The translations under genes and the position numbers were made by a program. A DNA stretch of 64,000 nt from Mameliella sp. MMSF_3455 (GTDB taxonomy: Bacteria > Pseudomonadota > Alphaproteobacteria > Rhodobacterales > Rhodobacteraceae), in NCBI RefSeq assembly GCF_030733205.1, contig NZ_JASHJL010000001.1, forward strand, positions 124,001 through 188,000, given 5' to 3'. The notes under the pieces are model-generated. The model was given only the letters and a program-made list of their open reading frames with translations, searched no databases and was not told where the DNA came from. How positions within the stretch are numbered: the first letter of the stretch is position 1; every line of letters begins with the position of its first letter. Below, in pieces: positions 44,597 through 52,936 of this stretch.

Positions 44597-45463
44597 ATGA
44601 CCATGCAACACAAAGTTCCCGACAAGGACCCCGGCACCGCGATCACCGCGGTTCAGCATGGGGAGAAGATGACCCGGGGCACGGGGTTCGAGGCACTCAG
44701 CTTCATCCACCGCCAGCTCGACGGACTGATGGATCCGCTGATCATGGTCGATCATTTCACCATGACCGAGCCAACATTTGCACCCCATGCTCATGCCGGG
44801 CTGTCCGCGGTCAGCGTGCTGTTCGAGGACAGCACCGGCAGCTTTCGCAACCGAGACTCGCTGGGCAACGACATCGACCTGGCGCCGGGCGATCTCTACT
44901 GGCTGAAGGCGGCCAGAGGGGCGGTGCATGACGAGGCGCCGACGCCGGGGTCGCGGACACATGCGTTGCAGATCTTCGTCAACCTGCCGGCCGCGCAAAA
45001 GCTGGAGGCGCCTGACGCGCGCCATGTGCCCGCCAAACAGATGCCGCTGATCGAAGGCCCGGGCCACCGGGTGCGGGTGATGACCGGCCAGAGCAACGGC
45101 GTCACCGGGGCCATCCCGCCCGCCTTGCCCCTGACCATCCTCGATATCGTCTTGCCGGCGGGCGGTAATTTCACCCATCGCGCCGATCCCGGAGAGGCCA
45201 CCTGGCTGCATCTCATCCGCGGCGAGGTCGAGGTCGAGCTTGACGGCACCCGTCACCGATTGAGCGGCGATACAGCGCTGGCCAGCCACGGTGCCGAGGA
45301 GATCCGCCTGCTGAGCGACAAAGGCGGCCAGGCCGTGTTGCTTGGCGGGGCACCCTTGCGCGAACCCTTCGTTCAAAAGGGGCCTTTCGCCATGAGCGAT
45401 GCCGAGCAGCTGGACGCGGTGATCGCCGCCCACGCGGCCGGAAAGCTTGGCTCCATCGACTGA
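44597..45463 (+). CDS. Pirin-family cupin protein
   Basis: A 288-residue bicupin of the pirin family. The N-terminal cupin has the iron-binding HxH set (DHFTMTEPTFAPHAHAGLSA) and HALQIFVNLPAAQKLE; the C-terminal cupin shows GEATWLHLIRGEVEVELDGT. Some pirins have quercetin dioxygenase activity, but most act on unknown redox substrates. AAAGGAG lies six bases before the ATG at 44597, so the longer frame upstream is not used. It heads a rightward unit with a broken cysteine hydrolase, an FMN reductase and a DUF2798 gene. Confidence 0.9.
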   Translation: MTMQHKVPDKDPGTAITAVQHGEKMTRGTGFEALSFIHRQLDGLMDPLIMVDHFTMTEPTFAPHAHAGLSAVSVLFEDSTGSFRNRDSLGNDIDLAPGDLYWLKAARGAVHDEAPTPGSRTHALQIFVNLPAAQKLEAPDARHVPAKQMPLIEGPGHRVRVMTGQSNGVTGAIPPALPLTILDIVLPAGGNFTHRADPGEATWLHLIRGEVEVELDGTRHRLSGDTALASHGAEEIRLLSDKGGQAVLLGGAPLREPFVQKGPFAMSDAEQLDAVIAAHAAGKLGSID

Positions 45464-45522
45464 ACCGCAGCGTCCTGCGGAACAGAACTCCCATCCATCC
45501 TACCAAAGAAAAGGAAACTCCA

Positions 45523-45768
45523 ATGACCTATTCCAACCCCGAACCGATGACGCAGCACAACACCGCGCTTGTTCTTGTCGATCACCAGGTAGGACTGATG
45601 ACCGGCGTCCGCGACTATTCGGTCGCCGAGCTCAAGCACAATGTCGTCGGCCAGACCCTTGCCAAGGTCCCTGACCAATTCCGGCAAGTCCGGGGAGGCG
45701 GTGTTTGCCCTGTGCTGGAAACGCAGGGCGGATGCCGCCTCGACCGGGCCAAACAGTGGAACCTTTGA
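45523..45768 (+). pseudogene. Truncated isochorismatase-family cysteine hydrolase
   Basis: The start is intact: MTYSNPEPMTQHNTALVLVD, then HQVGLMTGVRDYSVAELKHN, the N-terminus of the isochorismatase-like hydrolases that usually follow this pirin. After about residue 45 the similarity ends and 36 unrelated residues run to a stop, whereas the family is about 210 residues. The catalytic Lys and Cys regions are missing. The first Asp (VLVDHQ) remains, but the product of 81 residues cannot be active. A deletion or recombination between codon 45 and the FMN reductase gene is the simplest explanation. Confidence 0.75.
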
Positions 45769-45788
45769 ATACAGACGGGAGACCACCC

Positions 45789-46328
45789 ATGAAAATCATC
45801 GCATTCGGTGCCAGCAACTCCAGAGAGTCCATCAACAAGGCGCTGGCGCATTTCACCGCAACACTTGTCCCGGGGGCCGAGGTCGAAGTCCTGGATCTGA
45901 GAGAGTACGAGCTGCCGATCTTCAGCGAAGATCTGGAGAAAGAGATCGGCCATCCCCCGGCGGCCAAGGCGTTCTTCGACAAGATCGGGACCGCTGACGG
46001 CGTGATTGTTTCCTTTGCCGAACACAATGGATCCTATTCCGCCGCCTACAAGAACCTCTTCGACTGGGCCAGTCGGATCGATCAGAAAGTATTCCAGGAC
46101 AAGCCCACCGTCTTCCTTTCGACCTCTCCGGGTCCCGGTGGCGCGGCCAGCGTGCTGGCTTCGGCCAAAGGCTCTGCCCGGTTCTTTGGTGTGGACCTGA
46201 AGGCGGCCGTTTCCGTGCCCAGTTTCCATGAGGTGTTTGATACCGCGACAGGGCGCGTCACGGAGCGGAACGCCCTGAACGAGCTGACCGCCGCGGCAAA
46301 GGCCCTCGCCGTGCTGGAGGCTGCCTGA
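45789..46328 (+). CDS. NADPH-dependent FMN reductase family protein
   Basis: A 179-residue flavodoxin-like reductase. The FMN phosphate loop is FGASNSRESINKALA (residues 6-20); the isoalloxazine-contacting segment is FAEHNGSYSAAYKNLFDWAS (about 76-95), corresponding to the usual P-E-Y-N-x-x-x-P, here with E-H-N-G-S. GGGAGA precedes the ATG. It may reduce quinones, azo compounds or metal ions. It follows the broken hydrolase and is one base before the DUF2798 gene, the classic order of the LysR-pirin gene set. Confidence 0.9.
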   Translation: MKIIAFGASNSRESINKALAHFTATLVPGAEVEVLDLREYELPIFSEDLEKEIGHPPAAKAFFDKIGTADGVIVSFAEHNGSYSAAYKNLFDWASRIDQKVFQDKPTVFLSTSPGPGGAASVLASAKGSARFFGVDLKAAVSVPSFHEVFDTATGRVTERNALNELTAAAKALAVLEAA

Positions 46329-46329
46329 C

Positions 46330-46575
46330 ATGCGAAATCCTGAGCGCCTTCACCGGATCGTCGGATCGCTGGTCATGTCGTTGTTCATGTCCGCGGCGCT
46401 ATCGGGGGTCTTCAGTTGGCTGGAGTTCGGCCTCTCCTGGAAATGGCTGCATGTCTGGGGATCGAGCATCCTGATTGCCCTGCCGATCGCCTTTTCGCTG
46501 GACATGCTGTTCGGAGGCGGACTGCGCGTGCTGGCGAGCACACTGGCAGACAAAGCCGCAGGTACATGGCCATGA
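46330..46575 (+). CDS. DUF2798 small membrane protein
   Basis: An 81-residue protein with two predicted membrane helices (IVGSLVMSLFMSAALSGVFS at about residues 10-30, and VWGSSILIALPIAFSLDMLF at about 43-62), the form of DUF2798. Function unknown. Its start lies one base after the FMN reductase stop, so it closes the operon, and a perfect 13-base hairpin follows. Confidence 0.85.
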   Translation: MRNPERLHRIVGSLVMSLFMSAALSGVFSWLEFGLSWKWLHVWGSSILIALPIAFSLDMLFGGGLRVLASTLADKAAGTWP

Positions 46576-46580
46576 CAATG

Positions 46581-46614
46581 AAGGTCGGAAGGGGCGGGGA
46601 TCCCTTCCGACCTT
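46581..46614. terminator. Bidirectional terminator between DUF2798 and hutD genes
   Basis: AAGGTCGGAAGGG (46581-46593) and CCCTTCCGACCTT (46602-46614) are perfect 13-base arms around an eight-base loop. It lies between converging genes, so it can end both transcripts. Confidence 0.8.
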
Positions 46615-46678
46615 GTGTTCCGGCCCCATTCGGGCTGCGAACATCCTGCACGGGGCTGATTGGCCCTGTGGTCAAGGT

Positions 46679-47239
46679 TCAGGTGGGGTGCAGAACCACA
46701 GACAGCAGGGTTGCGGCTCCGGTGAGGAGCGTTCTCGCCGGGATGTCCATGGCCAGGGTCTTGGCATTGATCGAGAACCTTGGTGATGTGGCGATTGCAC
46801 ATCTTCCTACGACACAGAAAATCGCACTGGGCGCATTCTCTGACCTCACGCTGCCATTCAGCCGAATGACCGAGACCCGTCCCGCAAGACGCACAGGGTC
46901 AAAGAACAGGTTCAGGTAACGGACCGGGCCGTTCACCAGGCGCCCTTCGATTGGCCGGGTTCCGTCGATGCTGGTCGGGACGAGGGGGGCAATCTCGTGC
47001 CAGTCATCCGTGCCAGCTTTCGCGATCCTTGTGCCTCGGCCTTCGATTACTGTGCTGATCCGCGTCAGTCCGGGAAAGACCGAATACGGTCCATCCCGAT
47101 CGACGATGGCCGTACTCAGTCGCCAGAACAGGGTGCCATCGCGCATCTCCGCGCAGATGTCGGAGGTGGTGCCGCCTCCGTTGCGCCATGCCATGTCCGT
47201 CCAATCCTCGGGACCGATGAACCGACATGCGTGGTTCAT
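46679..47239 (-). CDS. hutD: HutD/Ves-family cupin-like protein
   Basis: A 186-residue HutD-family protein. The marks are MAWRNGGGTTSDICAE near residue 16, WRLSTAIVDRDGPYSVFPGL and the RYLNLFFDP strand. HutD is a conserved passenger of histidine-utilisation operons and is thought to limit or sense a hut intermediate; its molecular activity is not known. Here no hut enzymes are present; it is co-transcribed with an M19-like dipeptidase through a four-base overlap. This suggests a link to amino-acid or peptide turnover by the neighbouring TRAP system. Confidence 0.85.
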   Translation of the reverse strand: MNHACRFIGPEDWTDMAWRNGGGTTSDICAEMRDGTLFWRLSTAIVDRDGPYSVFPGLTRISTVIEGRGTRIAKAGTDDWHEIAPLVPTSIDGTRPIEGRLVNGPVRYLNLFFDPVRLAGRVSVIRLNGSVRSENAPSAIFCVVGRCAIATSPRFSINAKTLAMDIPARTLLTGAATLLSVVLHPT

Positions 47240-48222
47240 GTGTGAGGTCCGAAACTCTCGTCGTAGAACTGGAGCCAGTTTCCGCCGATAATACCGGACA
47301 CGTCTTTGTCCGAGAAACCGACGCGGCGCAGGCCCGATTCAAGGTTGGAAAAGTCCCGGTTGTCCCGGAACCAGTCCGGTTGCGGCGGGAAGCCGGCGGC
47401 AGAGGCCGATCCTTCGCCATAGTCCATTTCGCGGGTCCAGCGACCCACGCGCATCCATTCCACCACGCTGTCCGGTTGATCCTGGCAGAGGTCGCTGCCG
47501 AATCCGATACGGTCAGGGCCCATCAGGTCTGCTGTGCGCGCCACCATCTCGCAGAAGTCCTCCAGTGTGCAGTCGCTGCCGTCCTTCAGGTGATGGGGAT
47601 AGAGCGAAAAGCCCAGCATGCCGCCGCTTTGCGCCAACGCGCGCAGCACATCGTCGGACTTGTTGCGCTTGGCGGGGTGCCAGGCCGAGGGGTTGGCATG
47701 GGTGATCGCAATGGGCCGGTCCGAGATCTCGATCGCCTCCAGTGTCGAGCGGTCGGCGGAATGCGACATGTCCACCACCAGCCCGGTCCTGTTCATTTCC
47801 TTGATGACCTGCCGCCCCATCCGCGTGATGCCGGGGTCGTCGGCTTCGTAGCAACCCGTCGCAAGCAGTGACTGGTTGTTGTAGCTGAGCTGCATGAACC
47901 GCACGCCCAGGTCATGGAGGACCTCGACAAGTCCGATGTCGGCCTCGATGGGGGCAGGGGTCTGAAGGCCAAGGAAGATCGCGGTGCGTCCGGTTTCCCG
48001 GGCCCGTCGCACATCATCCCCGGTCCGTCCCTTGAAAATCATGTCCTTGTGCCGTTGAAAACGCAGGTTCCAGTCCGCGACATTCGCGGCCGTGGCGCGG
48101 AAATCCTCGTGGTAGGCAATTGTGACATGCACCGCGTCCAGACCGCCTTTGCGCATCTGGTCGAAGATTTTCGGAGACCAATTGGCGTATTGGAGGCAGT
48201 CGATCCGGTAAGTCTGGGGCAT
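47236..48222 (-). CDS. M19-like (renal dipeptidase family) hydrolase
   Basis: A 328-residue member of the M19 amidohydrolase family. It keeps the later metal-site blocks VDMSHSADRSTLEAIE, RPIAITHANPSAWHP and RIGFGSDLCQDQPDSVVEWM. The N-terminal His-x-Asp metal ligand pair of true dipeptidases is absent: the segment reads RIDCLQYANWSPKIFDQMRK. A distinct subgroup with this altered start exists and its substrates are not defined, so it may not be a dipeptidase. I chose the ATG at 48222; the longer frame begins with TTG. It overlaps hutD and is divergent from a LysR gene. Confidence 0.85.
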   Translation of the reverse strand: MPQTYRIDCLQYANWSPKIFDQMRKGGLDAVHVTIAYHEDFRATAANVADWNLRFQRHKDMIFKGRTGDDVRRARETGRTAIFLGLQTPAPIEADIGLVEVLHDLGVRFMQLSYNNQSLLATGCYEADDPGITRMGRQVIKEMNRTGLVVDMSHSADRSTLEAIEISDRPIAITHANPSAWHPAKRNKSDDVLRALAQSGGMLGFSLYPHHLKDGSDCTLEDFCEMVARTADLMGPDRIGFGSDLCQDQPDSVVEWMRVGRWTREMDYGEGSASAAGFPPQPDWFRDNRDFSNLESGLRRVGFSDKDVSGIIGGNWLQFYDESFGPHT

Positions 48223-48283
48223 GGAACTCTCTAGTCTGCAAAGGTCATGCAACTATGGCGCGCCAGGGTGGCTTCAGTCACAC

Positions 48284-48295
48284 TCAAATATTTGA
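48284..48295. promoter_or_regulatory. Perfect palindrome TCAAATATTTGA between dipeptidase and LysR
   Basis: A 12-base perfect palindrome lies 28 bases before the LysR ATG and 62 bases before the divergent dipeptidase start, in the middle of a 100-base shared promoter region. It is a reasonable LysR binding site or core promoter element; neither is shown. Confidence 0.4.
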
Positions 48296-48322
48296 ACCCA
48301 ACTTAAGAATCGTTGAAACACT

Positions 48323-49225
48323 ATGGCCATCAAGATCGAAATGCTCCGCTGTTTTGTCGCCGTCGCGGAGCATGGCAACCTGAACGACGCGGCAAACCGG
48401 TTGGGGCGCACGCCATCGGCAGTGTCCATGTCGCTCAAGCAACTGACGGATCATCTGGGTGCGCCGCTGTTCGAAAGCGACCGCAAGAACCGCCTCACGA
48501 CGCTGGGACAATTGGTCCTGACAGAGGCGCGCGCCGGGACAGCGCAATTCGACCGATGCATCGAGTCCATCGTGCAGATGACGCAGGCCCGCAGTGGAAT
48601 TGTCAGGGTTGGAGCGGTTCCTTCGGTGACGACGGCGATCCTGCCGGACGTGGTGCAAAGTTTCGTGCACGATCGGCCGGACGTGGTGATCCAGGTGCGC
48701 GACATGGATTCCGGCACCGTTCAGCGAGAGGTCGAACTTGGCCGCATCGACATCGGCATCGGATCCGGCCGGGGCCCGACCGGTGCGCTGAGACGTGTCG
48801 TCCTGTTTTCGGAACCGTTCGGCGTGATCTGCGCGGTCGATCATCCTCTGGCCGCCTCCACGGCGCCTTTGTCCTGGGAGGATCTGGCCAGGGTCCCCGT
48901 CATCTCGAACGCTTCCGGGGACGTGATCGAAAATGCCGCCTTCCGGGCCATAGACGAGGCGGCAAACCTGCGAATCCGCAACACGGCTTCTGTTCTGGGC
49001 ATGGTCCGGGCAGGTGTCGGTGTGACGGTTCTGCCGCGTCTCGCGATCGAAGGGCTGGGTCCCGGATTGGTCTTTGTCCCCTTGGCCGATCCGACAGCAC
49101 GCCGACACGTCGAAATCATGACCCGTGCCCAGTCTGAAATGGTCCCGGTCGCAAGCGCCTTTGAAAAGGCGGTGATCGAAGGTATCGACCGCGCGAAGCG
49201 CGAAGAGAGGATCATTCCGAACTGA
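48323..49225 (+). CDS. LysR-family transcription regulator
   Basis: A 300-residue LysR regulator of the CbbR/GbpR-like kind. The HTH is at residues 1-62 (IKIEMLRCFVAVAEHGNLND, AANRLGRTPSAVSMSLKQLT), followed by the sensor domain (VRVGAVPSVTTAILPDVVQS, VRAGVGVTVLPRLAIEGLGP). It is placed between the dipeptidase-hutD pair and the TRAP-ridA genes and is likely to control both. Inverted repeats occur on either side of the gene. Confidence 0.92.
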   Translation: MAIKIEMLRCFVAVAEHGNLNDAANRLGRTPSAVSMSLKQLTDHLGAPLFESDRKNRLTTLGQLVLTEARAGTAQFDRCIESIVQMTQARSGIVRVGAVPSVTTAILPDVVQSFVHDRPDVVIQVRDMDSGTVQREVELGRIDIGIGSGRGPTGALRRVVLFSEPFGVICAVDHPLAASTAPLSWEDLARVPVISNASGDVIENAAFRAIDEAANLRIRNTASVLGMVRAGVGVTVLPRLAIEGLGPGLVFVPLADPTARRHVEIMTRAQSEMVPVASAFEKAVIEGIDRAKREERIIPN

Positions 49226-49242
49226 CTTCAATGAATCTGAAG
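49226..49242 (+). promoter_or_regulatory. Inverted repeat CTTCA-N7-TGAAG before the TRAP genes
   Basis: CTTCA and TGAAG with a seven-base spacer directly follow the LysR stop, 106 bases before the TAXI start. The AT-rich run ATAAGTTTTTAATTGATTG follows. It fits a LysR-type operator with an adjacent promoter; a terminator is less likely because the stem is short. Confidence 0.4.
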
Positions 49243-49348
49243 TTCGGGACATAAGTTTTTAATTGATTGAAGCTGCGCCTCCGCGTCTCCTGTGGCCAAT
49301 ACCTACGGCCGCACGGACGATGCCGTGCTTGTGATGATGGAGACCAAA

Positions 49349-50362
49349 ATGACCGACACACTCACCCGCCGCAGATTGCTTGCCACGGCTGCCGCCGCGC
49401 TGCCTGTTGCCGCGATGCCGCGACTGTCTGTTGCCCAGGCGCCGGACTTCCTGACCATCGGGGGCGGTCCTTCGGGCGGTGTGTTTGGCATCGTCGGCAC
49501 AGGTGTGGCCGACATCCTGTCCCGGGTCTTCCCCTCGTCGATCATCGATGTGCAGCCCGGCGGCTCTGGCCCGAACCTCCTGCGGGTGCGGGATGGCAAG
49601 GCGGATCTTGGCATCACCTCGGCAAACAATGCCCTGGACGCCTGGGAAGGCCGCGATCCGGCCACTCCGGACCGTCCGGTGCAAAACGCACGCGGGCTGA
49701 TGAACATCATGCAGAGTGCCATCCAGATCTGGGTGGATGCCGACAGCGACATCCGCTCGCTCGACGATCTGCGTGGCAAGCAGGTCAGCGCCGGCCAGCC
49801 GGGACAGACCTCGTGGCTGGCCTTCGAAAACCTGCTGGCTGCCGCCGGCATGACCACGGACGATATCGAGGCAGATGGTGGCAAGCTGCACCCGCTCAGC
49901 TGGAGCGAGTCGCACGAGGCGCTGCGCAATGGCCAGCTGGACGCGGTGATGTGGCTTTCGCTCTGGCCGCATCCGACGGTCATGCAGAACGAAACCGTGC
50001 GCAAGATGCGTGCGCTGTCCTTCGACTCGGCGGTTCTGGACAAGTTCATGGCGGACAGCGGCGCCGGGTTCGAGCGCGTAACCTTGCCCGCAGGACTGTT
50101 CGAAGGGCAGGATGTTCCGGCCGATACGGTGGGGACCAACACCATCCTCTTCGCGTCTGCGGACATGCCGGACGACACGGCCTATGCCATCGTCAAGCAG
50201 CTTTGGGAAAACCTCGACGACTTCAAGGCAGTGCATTCGCTGCTTGGCAATATCTCCGAGGAGACGGTGGGCCGCGGCATGATCATCCCGCTGCATCCCG
50301 GCGCCAAGGCCTATTTCGAAGAGATGGGTATCCCTTACTCTGAATCGTCGCTGGGAGCCTGA
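49349..50362 (+). CDS. TAXI-family TRAP solute-binding protein
   Basis: A 337-residue periplasmic binding protein of the TAXI family. It has a Tat-like export signal (TDTLTRRRLLATAAAALPVA, ending SVAQA). The family block is FLTIGGGPSGGVFGIVGTGV near residue 34, and WVDADSDIRSLDDLRGKQVS follows. GGAGA precedes the ATG at 49349, so the longer frame was not used. TAXI-TRAP systems import glutamate, 2-oxoglutarate, taurine-like and unknown acids. The permease follows three bases after the stop, and the last gene of the unit is a RidA protein, which points to an amino-acid-like substrate. Confidence 0.92.
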   Translation: MTDTLTRRRLLATAAAALPVAAMPRLSVAQAPDFLTIGGGPSGGVFGIVGTGVADILSRVFPSSIIDVQPGGSGPNLLRVRDGKADLGITSANNALDAWEGRDPATPDRPVQNARGLMNIMQSAIQIWVDADSDIRSLDDLRGKQVSAGQPGQTSWLAFENLLAAAGMTTDDIEADGGKLHPLSWSESHEALRNGQLDAVMWLSLWPHPTVMQNETVRKMRALSFDSAVLDKFMADSGAGFERVTLPAGLFEGQDVPADTVGTNTILFASADMPDDTAYAIVKQLWENLDDFKAVHSLLGNISEETVGRGMIIPLHPGAKAYFEEMGIPYSESSLGA

Positions 50363-50365
50363 CAC

Positions 50366-52273
50366 ATGACGGAGGTCGCGGCAGAGCAGATTCAGGGGAA
50401 AGGCTACAGGAACGGTGCAGTCACCGCCCTGGCCCTGATCATGATTGCATTTCACCTTGCCGCGGCCTCGCCGTTCTGGCTGGCGCCGAACCTGGTATTG
50501 CGGGCCGCCCATGCCTTGATGGCGGTCATCGTGATACTGCTGCTGATGCCCGCTGCCCGACACAGGGCAGGGGTCATTGTCGATGTGATCCTCGGTGTGT
50601 TGGCAGTGGTTTCGCTTGGCTACGCGGTCCTGTTCGAACCGTCGATCGTGGTCCGGCCACCCTGGACACAAGAGGCCACGCCAGTCGAGTTGTTCGTCGC
50701 GCTCGGCGCCCTGGTTGTTGTCGTCGAAGCGACGCGGCGCGCCCTTGGCATGGCCATTGTCTGGCTCTGCCTGATCTTCATTGCCTACGCCTTTGTCGGG
50801 CCAGAGTTGAGGTTCGTGAGTTGGCTGCGTCCGCTGGCGCATGGCGGCGTCGGGCTGAGCGAATTCGTCGACCAGATGTACTTCAGCTTCGAGGGCATCT
50901 TCGGCACGGCCCTTGGCGTGTCGGCGGAATACATCTTTCTTTTCGTGATGTTCGGTGCCGTTCTTCAAGTCGCGGGGGGCGGTGACTTTTTCATCACCAT
51001 CACCCGGGCCATGACCGGACAGACCCGGGGCGGCCCGGCCAAGATCGCCGTGGTGGCCAGTGGCCTCATGGGAATGATGTCCGGCAGTTCCGTGGCCAAT
51101 GTCGCCACGACGGGATCTCTGACGATCCCCATGATGCTCAAGCTGGGGTATCCACGTCGCTTTGCAGGCGCGGTCGAGGCCATCGCCTCGACTGGGGGCC
51201 AGATAACGCCGCCGATCATGGGGGCCGCGGCCTTCCTCATGGCTGCGATCCTGGGAATTCCCTATCTCGAAGTGGTTGCCGCCGCTCTCTTGCCTGCCGT
51301 GCTGTTCTACGTCGCCTTGTTGCTGGCCGTGCACCTGGCGTCTCTCAAGCTGGACCTGCAGCCGCTGGCCAAGGCCGAGGCAGGCTCGACCCGTCGCGTG
51401 CTGGCCTCTGGCTGGACCTTCCTGATCCCGGTCGTCCTGCTGGTCACCCTGATGCTGCAGGGGTACTCGCCGGGATACAGCGCCTTTTTCGGGGTCTTGG
51501 CAGCGATTGCCGTTCCCTATTTGCGACCCTCAACCTTTATCGGCTGGCGGCAGTTGGTCGCCGGTGTGCGACTGGGTGTCGAAGGTGCGGCCGTGGTCGC
51601 CGTCGCCTGCGCCTCGGCGGGGATCATTGTCGGGATCGTCCAGATCTCGGGACTTGGGTTCAAGTTCAGCTCGGTGGTCACCGGCTTTGCCGGCGGGTCG
51701 CTGGATGTGGCGCTGGTCCTGGCGATGATCGCGGCCTTCATCTTTGGCATGGGGATGCCGACGACCGCGGCCTACATCGTGCAGGCCACGCTGGTCGCGC
51801 CCGCCCTGACGAAACTGGGGGCCGATCCTCTGGCCGCGCATATGTTCGTCTTCTATTACGCCGTTCTTGGCCAGATCACGCCACCGCTGGCCGTGGCCGC
51901 CTATGCGGCGGCGCCGATTGCCGGCGAAAAGGCCAGCCGGGTGGGTTGGACCGCCTTCCTGATCGGCCTGCCGATCTACATCGTGCCGTTCATGTTCGTC
52001 TCGAACACCGTCCTCCTGACGCCTGAGGGGTCGCTGGACCTGCTCTACACTCTGGGCCGCTCGGTCCTGGCTGTCGGCGCCCTGTCGGCGGTCGTGATCG
52101 GCTGGCTGTTCGGCGCGCGGCTGTCGCTGGTGGGACGGGCGGGGCTGGTCGGCACGGCGATCCTGATGGTGCACCCGGGCGGATGGACCTCGCTCACGGG
52201 GCTTGTTCTGCTGGCCGGTGTCTATGGCCTCCAGCGTCGCAGCCTGCATATGAAAGAAAGCGTTGCCCAATGA
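50366..52273 (+). CDS. TRAP transporter fused permease (small plus large subunit)
   Basis: A 635-residue membrane protein with about 16 helices. The N-terminal 170 residues correspond to the four-helix DctQ-like small subunit and the rest to the DctM large subunit. Key blocks are SGLMGMMSGSSVANVATTGS, GGQITPPIMGAAAFLMAAIL and FGMGMPTTAAYIVQATLVAP, with the second GQITPPLAVAAYAAAPIAGE. Fused QM permeases are the normal partners of TAXI binding proteins. Transport is driven by a sodium or proton gradient. It overlaps the RidA gene by four bases. Confidence 0.95.
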   Translation: MTEVAAEQIQGKGYRNGAVTALALIMIAFHLAAASPFWLAPNLVLRAAHALMAVIVILLLMPAARHRAGVIVDVILGVLAVVSLGYAVLFEPSIVVRPPWTQEATPVELFVALGALVVVVEATRRALGMAIVWLCLIFIAYAFVGPELRFVSWLRPLAHGGVGLSEFVDQMYFSFEGIFGTALGVSAEYIFLFVMFGAVLQVAGGGDFFITITRAMTGQTRGGPAKIAVVASGLMGMMSGSSVANVATTGSLTIPMMLKLGYPRRFAGAVEAIASTGGQITPPIMGAAAFLMAAILGIPYLEVVAAALLPAVLFYVALLLAVHLASLKLDLQPLAKAEAGSTRRVLASGWTFLIPVVLLVTLMLQGYSPGYSAFFGVLAAIAVPYLRPSTFIGWRQLVAGVRLGVEGAAVVAVACASAGIIVGIVQISGLGFKFSSVVTGFAGGSLDVALVLAMIAAFIFGMGMPTTAAYIVQATLVAPALTKLGADPLAAHMFVFYYAVLGQITPPLAVAAYAAAPIAGEKASRVGWTAFLIGLPIYIVPFMFVSNTVLLTPEGSLDLLYTLGRSVLAVGALSAVVIGWLFGARLSLVGRAGLVGTAILMVHPGGWTSLTGLVLLAGVYGLQRRSLHMKESVAQ

Positions 52274-52728
52274 GTCAAGACCTCGTCCTGCCCGACCCAA
52301 TCGGGACCGAGTACCAATATGTCATGGCGGCACGACACGGTCGTGTCATCCTGCTGGCCAGTCAGATCCCCAAGACCGACCCTCGGACAATCCATGCGGC
52401 AGGCCGGTGTGGAGAAGCGATCGACATGGAGACCGCCTGCGAAAGTGCGCGTCTTGCGGCAGGACAGGTTCTTGCCTGGCTGGCGCAGGAGCGTCTTCCC
52501 GACGAGGAGGTCGACCGCGTCCTACGCTTGCAGGTTTATGTTGCTGTCGGGGATGACGGTTTCGACATCTCCACCGTGGCCGATGCCGCATCCGAGAGGA
52601 TCATTGCATCGCTGGGCCCGGCGGGGCGGCACCCGAGGACCGTGCTCGGCGTGAGTCGCCTGCCGCGAAACGCGCCGGTGATGCTGGAGGCGACGGTTGC
52701 TCTCAAATCCGCCGAGCCAAGCGCCTAA
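52270..52728 (+). CDS. RidA/YjgF-family protein of the TRAP operon
   Basis: A 152-residue RidA-superfamily member (MAARHGRVILLASQIPKTDP, GPAGRHPRTVLGVSRLPRNA, PVMLEATVALKSAEP). The C-terminal R-x-x-V-G-V-x-R-L-P-R-N-A-P-V-x-x-E-A motif contains the conserved Glu and the Arg that binds the carboxylate of imine substrates. It may deaminate an enamine/imine intermediate formed from the compound imported by the TRAP system. The start at 52270 overlaps the permease stop. It is the second RidA-type gene in the window and is only distantly similar to the one in the cox operon. Confidence 0.88.
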   Translation: MSQDLVLPDPIGTEYQYVMAARHGRVILLASQIPKTDPRTIHAAGRCGEAIDMETACESARLAAGQVLAWLAQERLPDEEVDRVLRLQVYVAVGDDGFDISTVADAASERIIASLGPAGRHPRTVLGVSRLPRNAPVMLEATVALKSAEPSA

Positions 52729-52936
52729 TAGTCGGCTTTCCAGTGGCAGCCGCCTGCACTTGATGGATTGGCAGGATCACGCGCCGAAAGCGCGCCTGCG
52801 AACTTCGACGACAGCCGCAATGGTACTGACGCTGGCGTTTCGACCCTTCGTGCATGGGCGGGCGTGATTTCGGGATGTCTGGCAGCAGACCGGTTTCCAG
52901 AGCCGGGCTACCTCCAGGGCCAACCGCGCCACTTGG

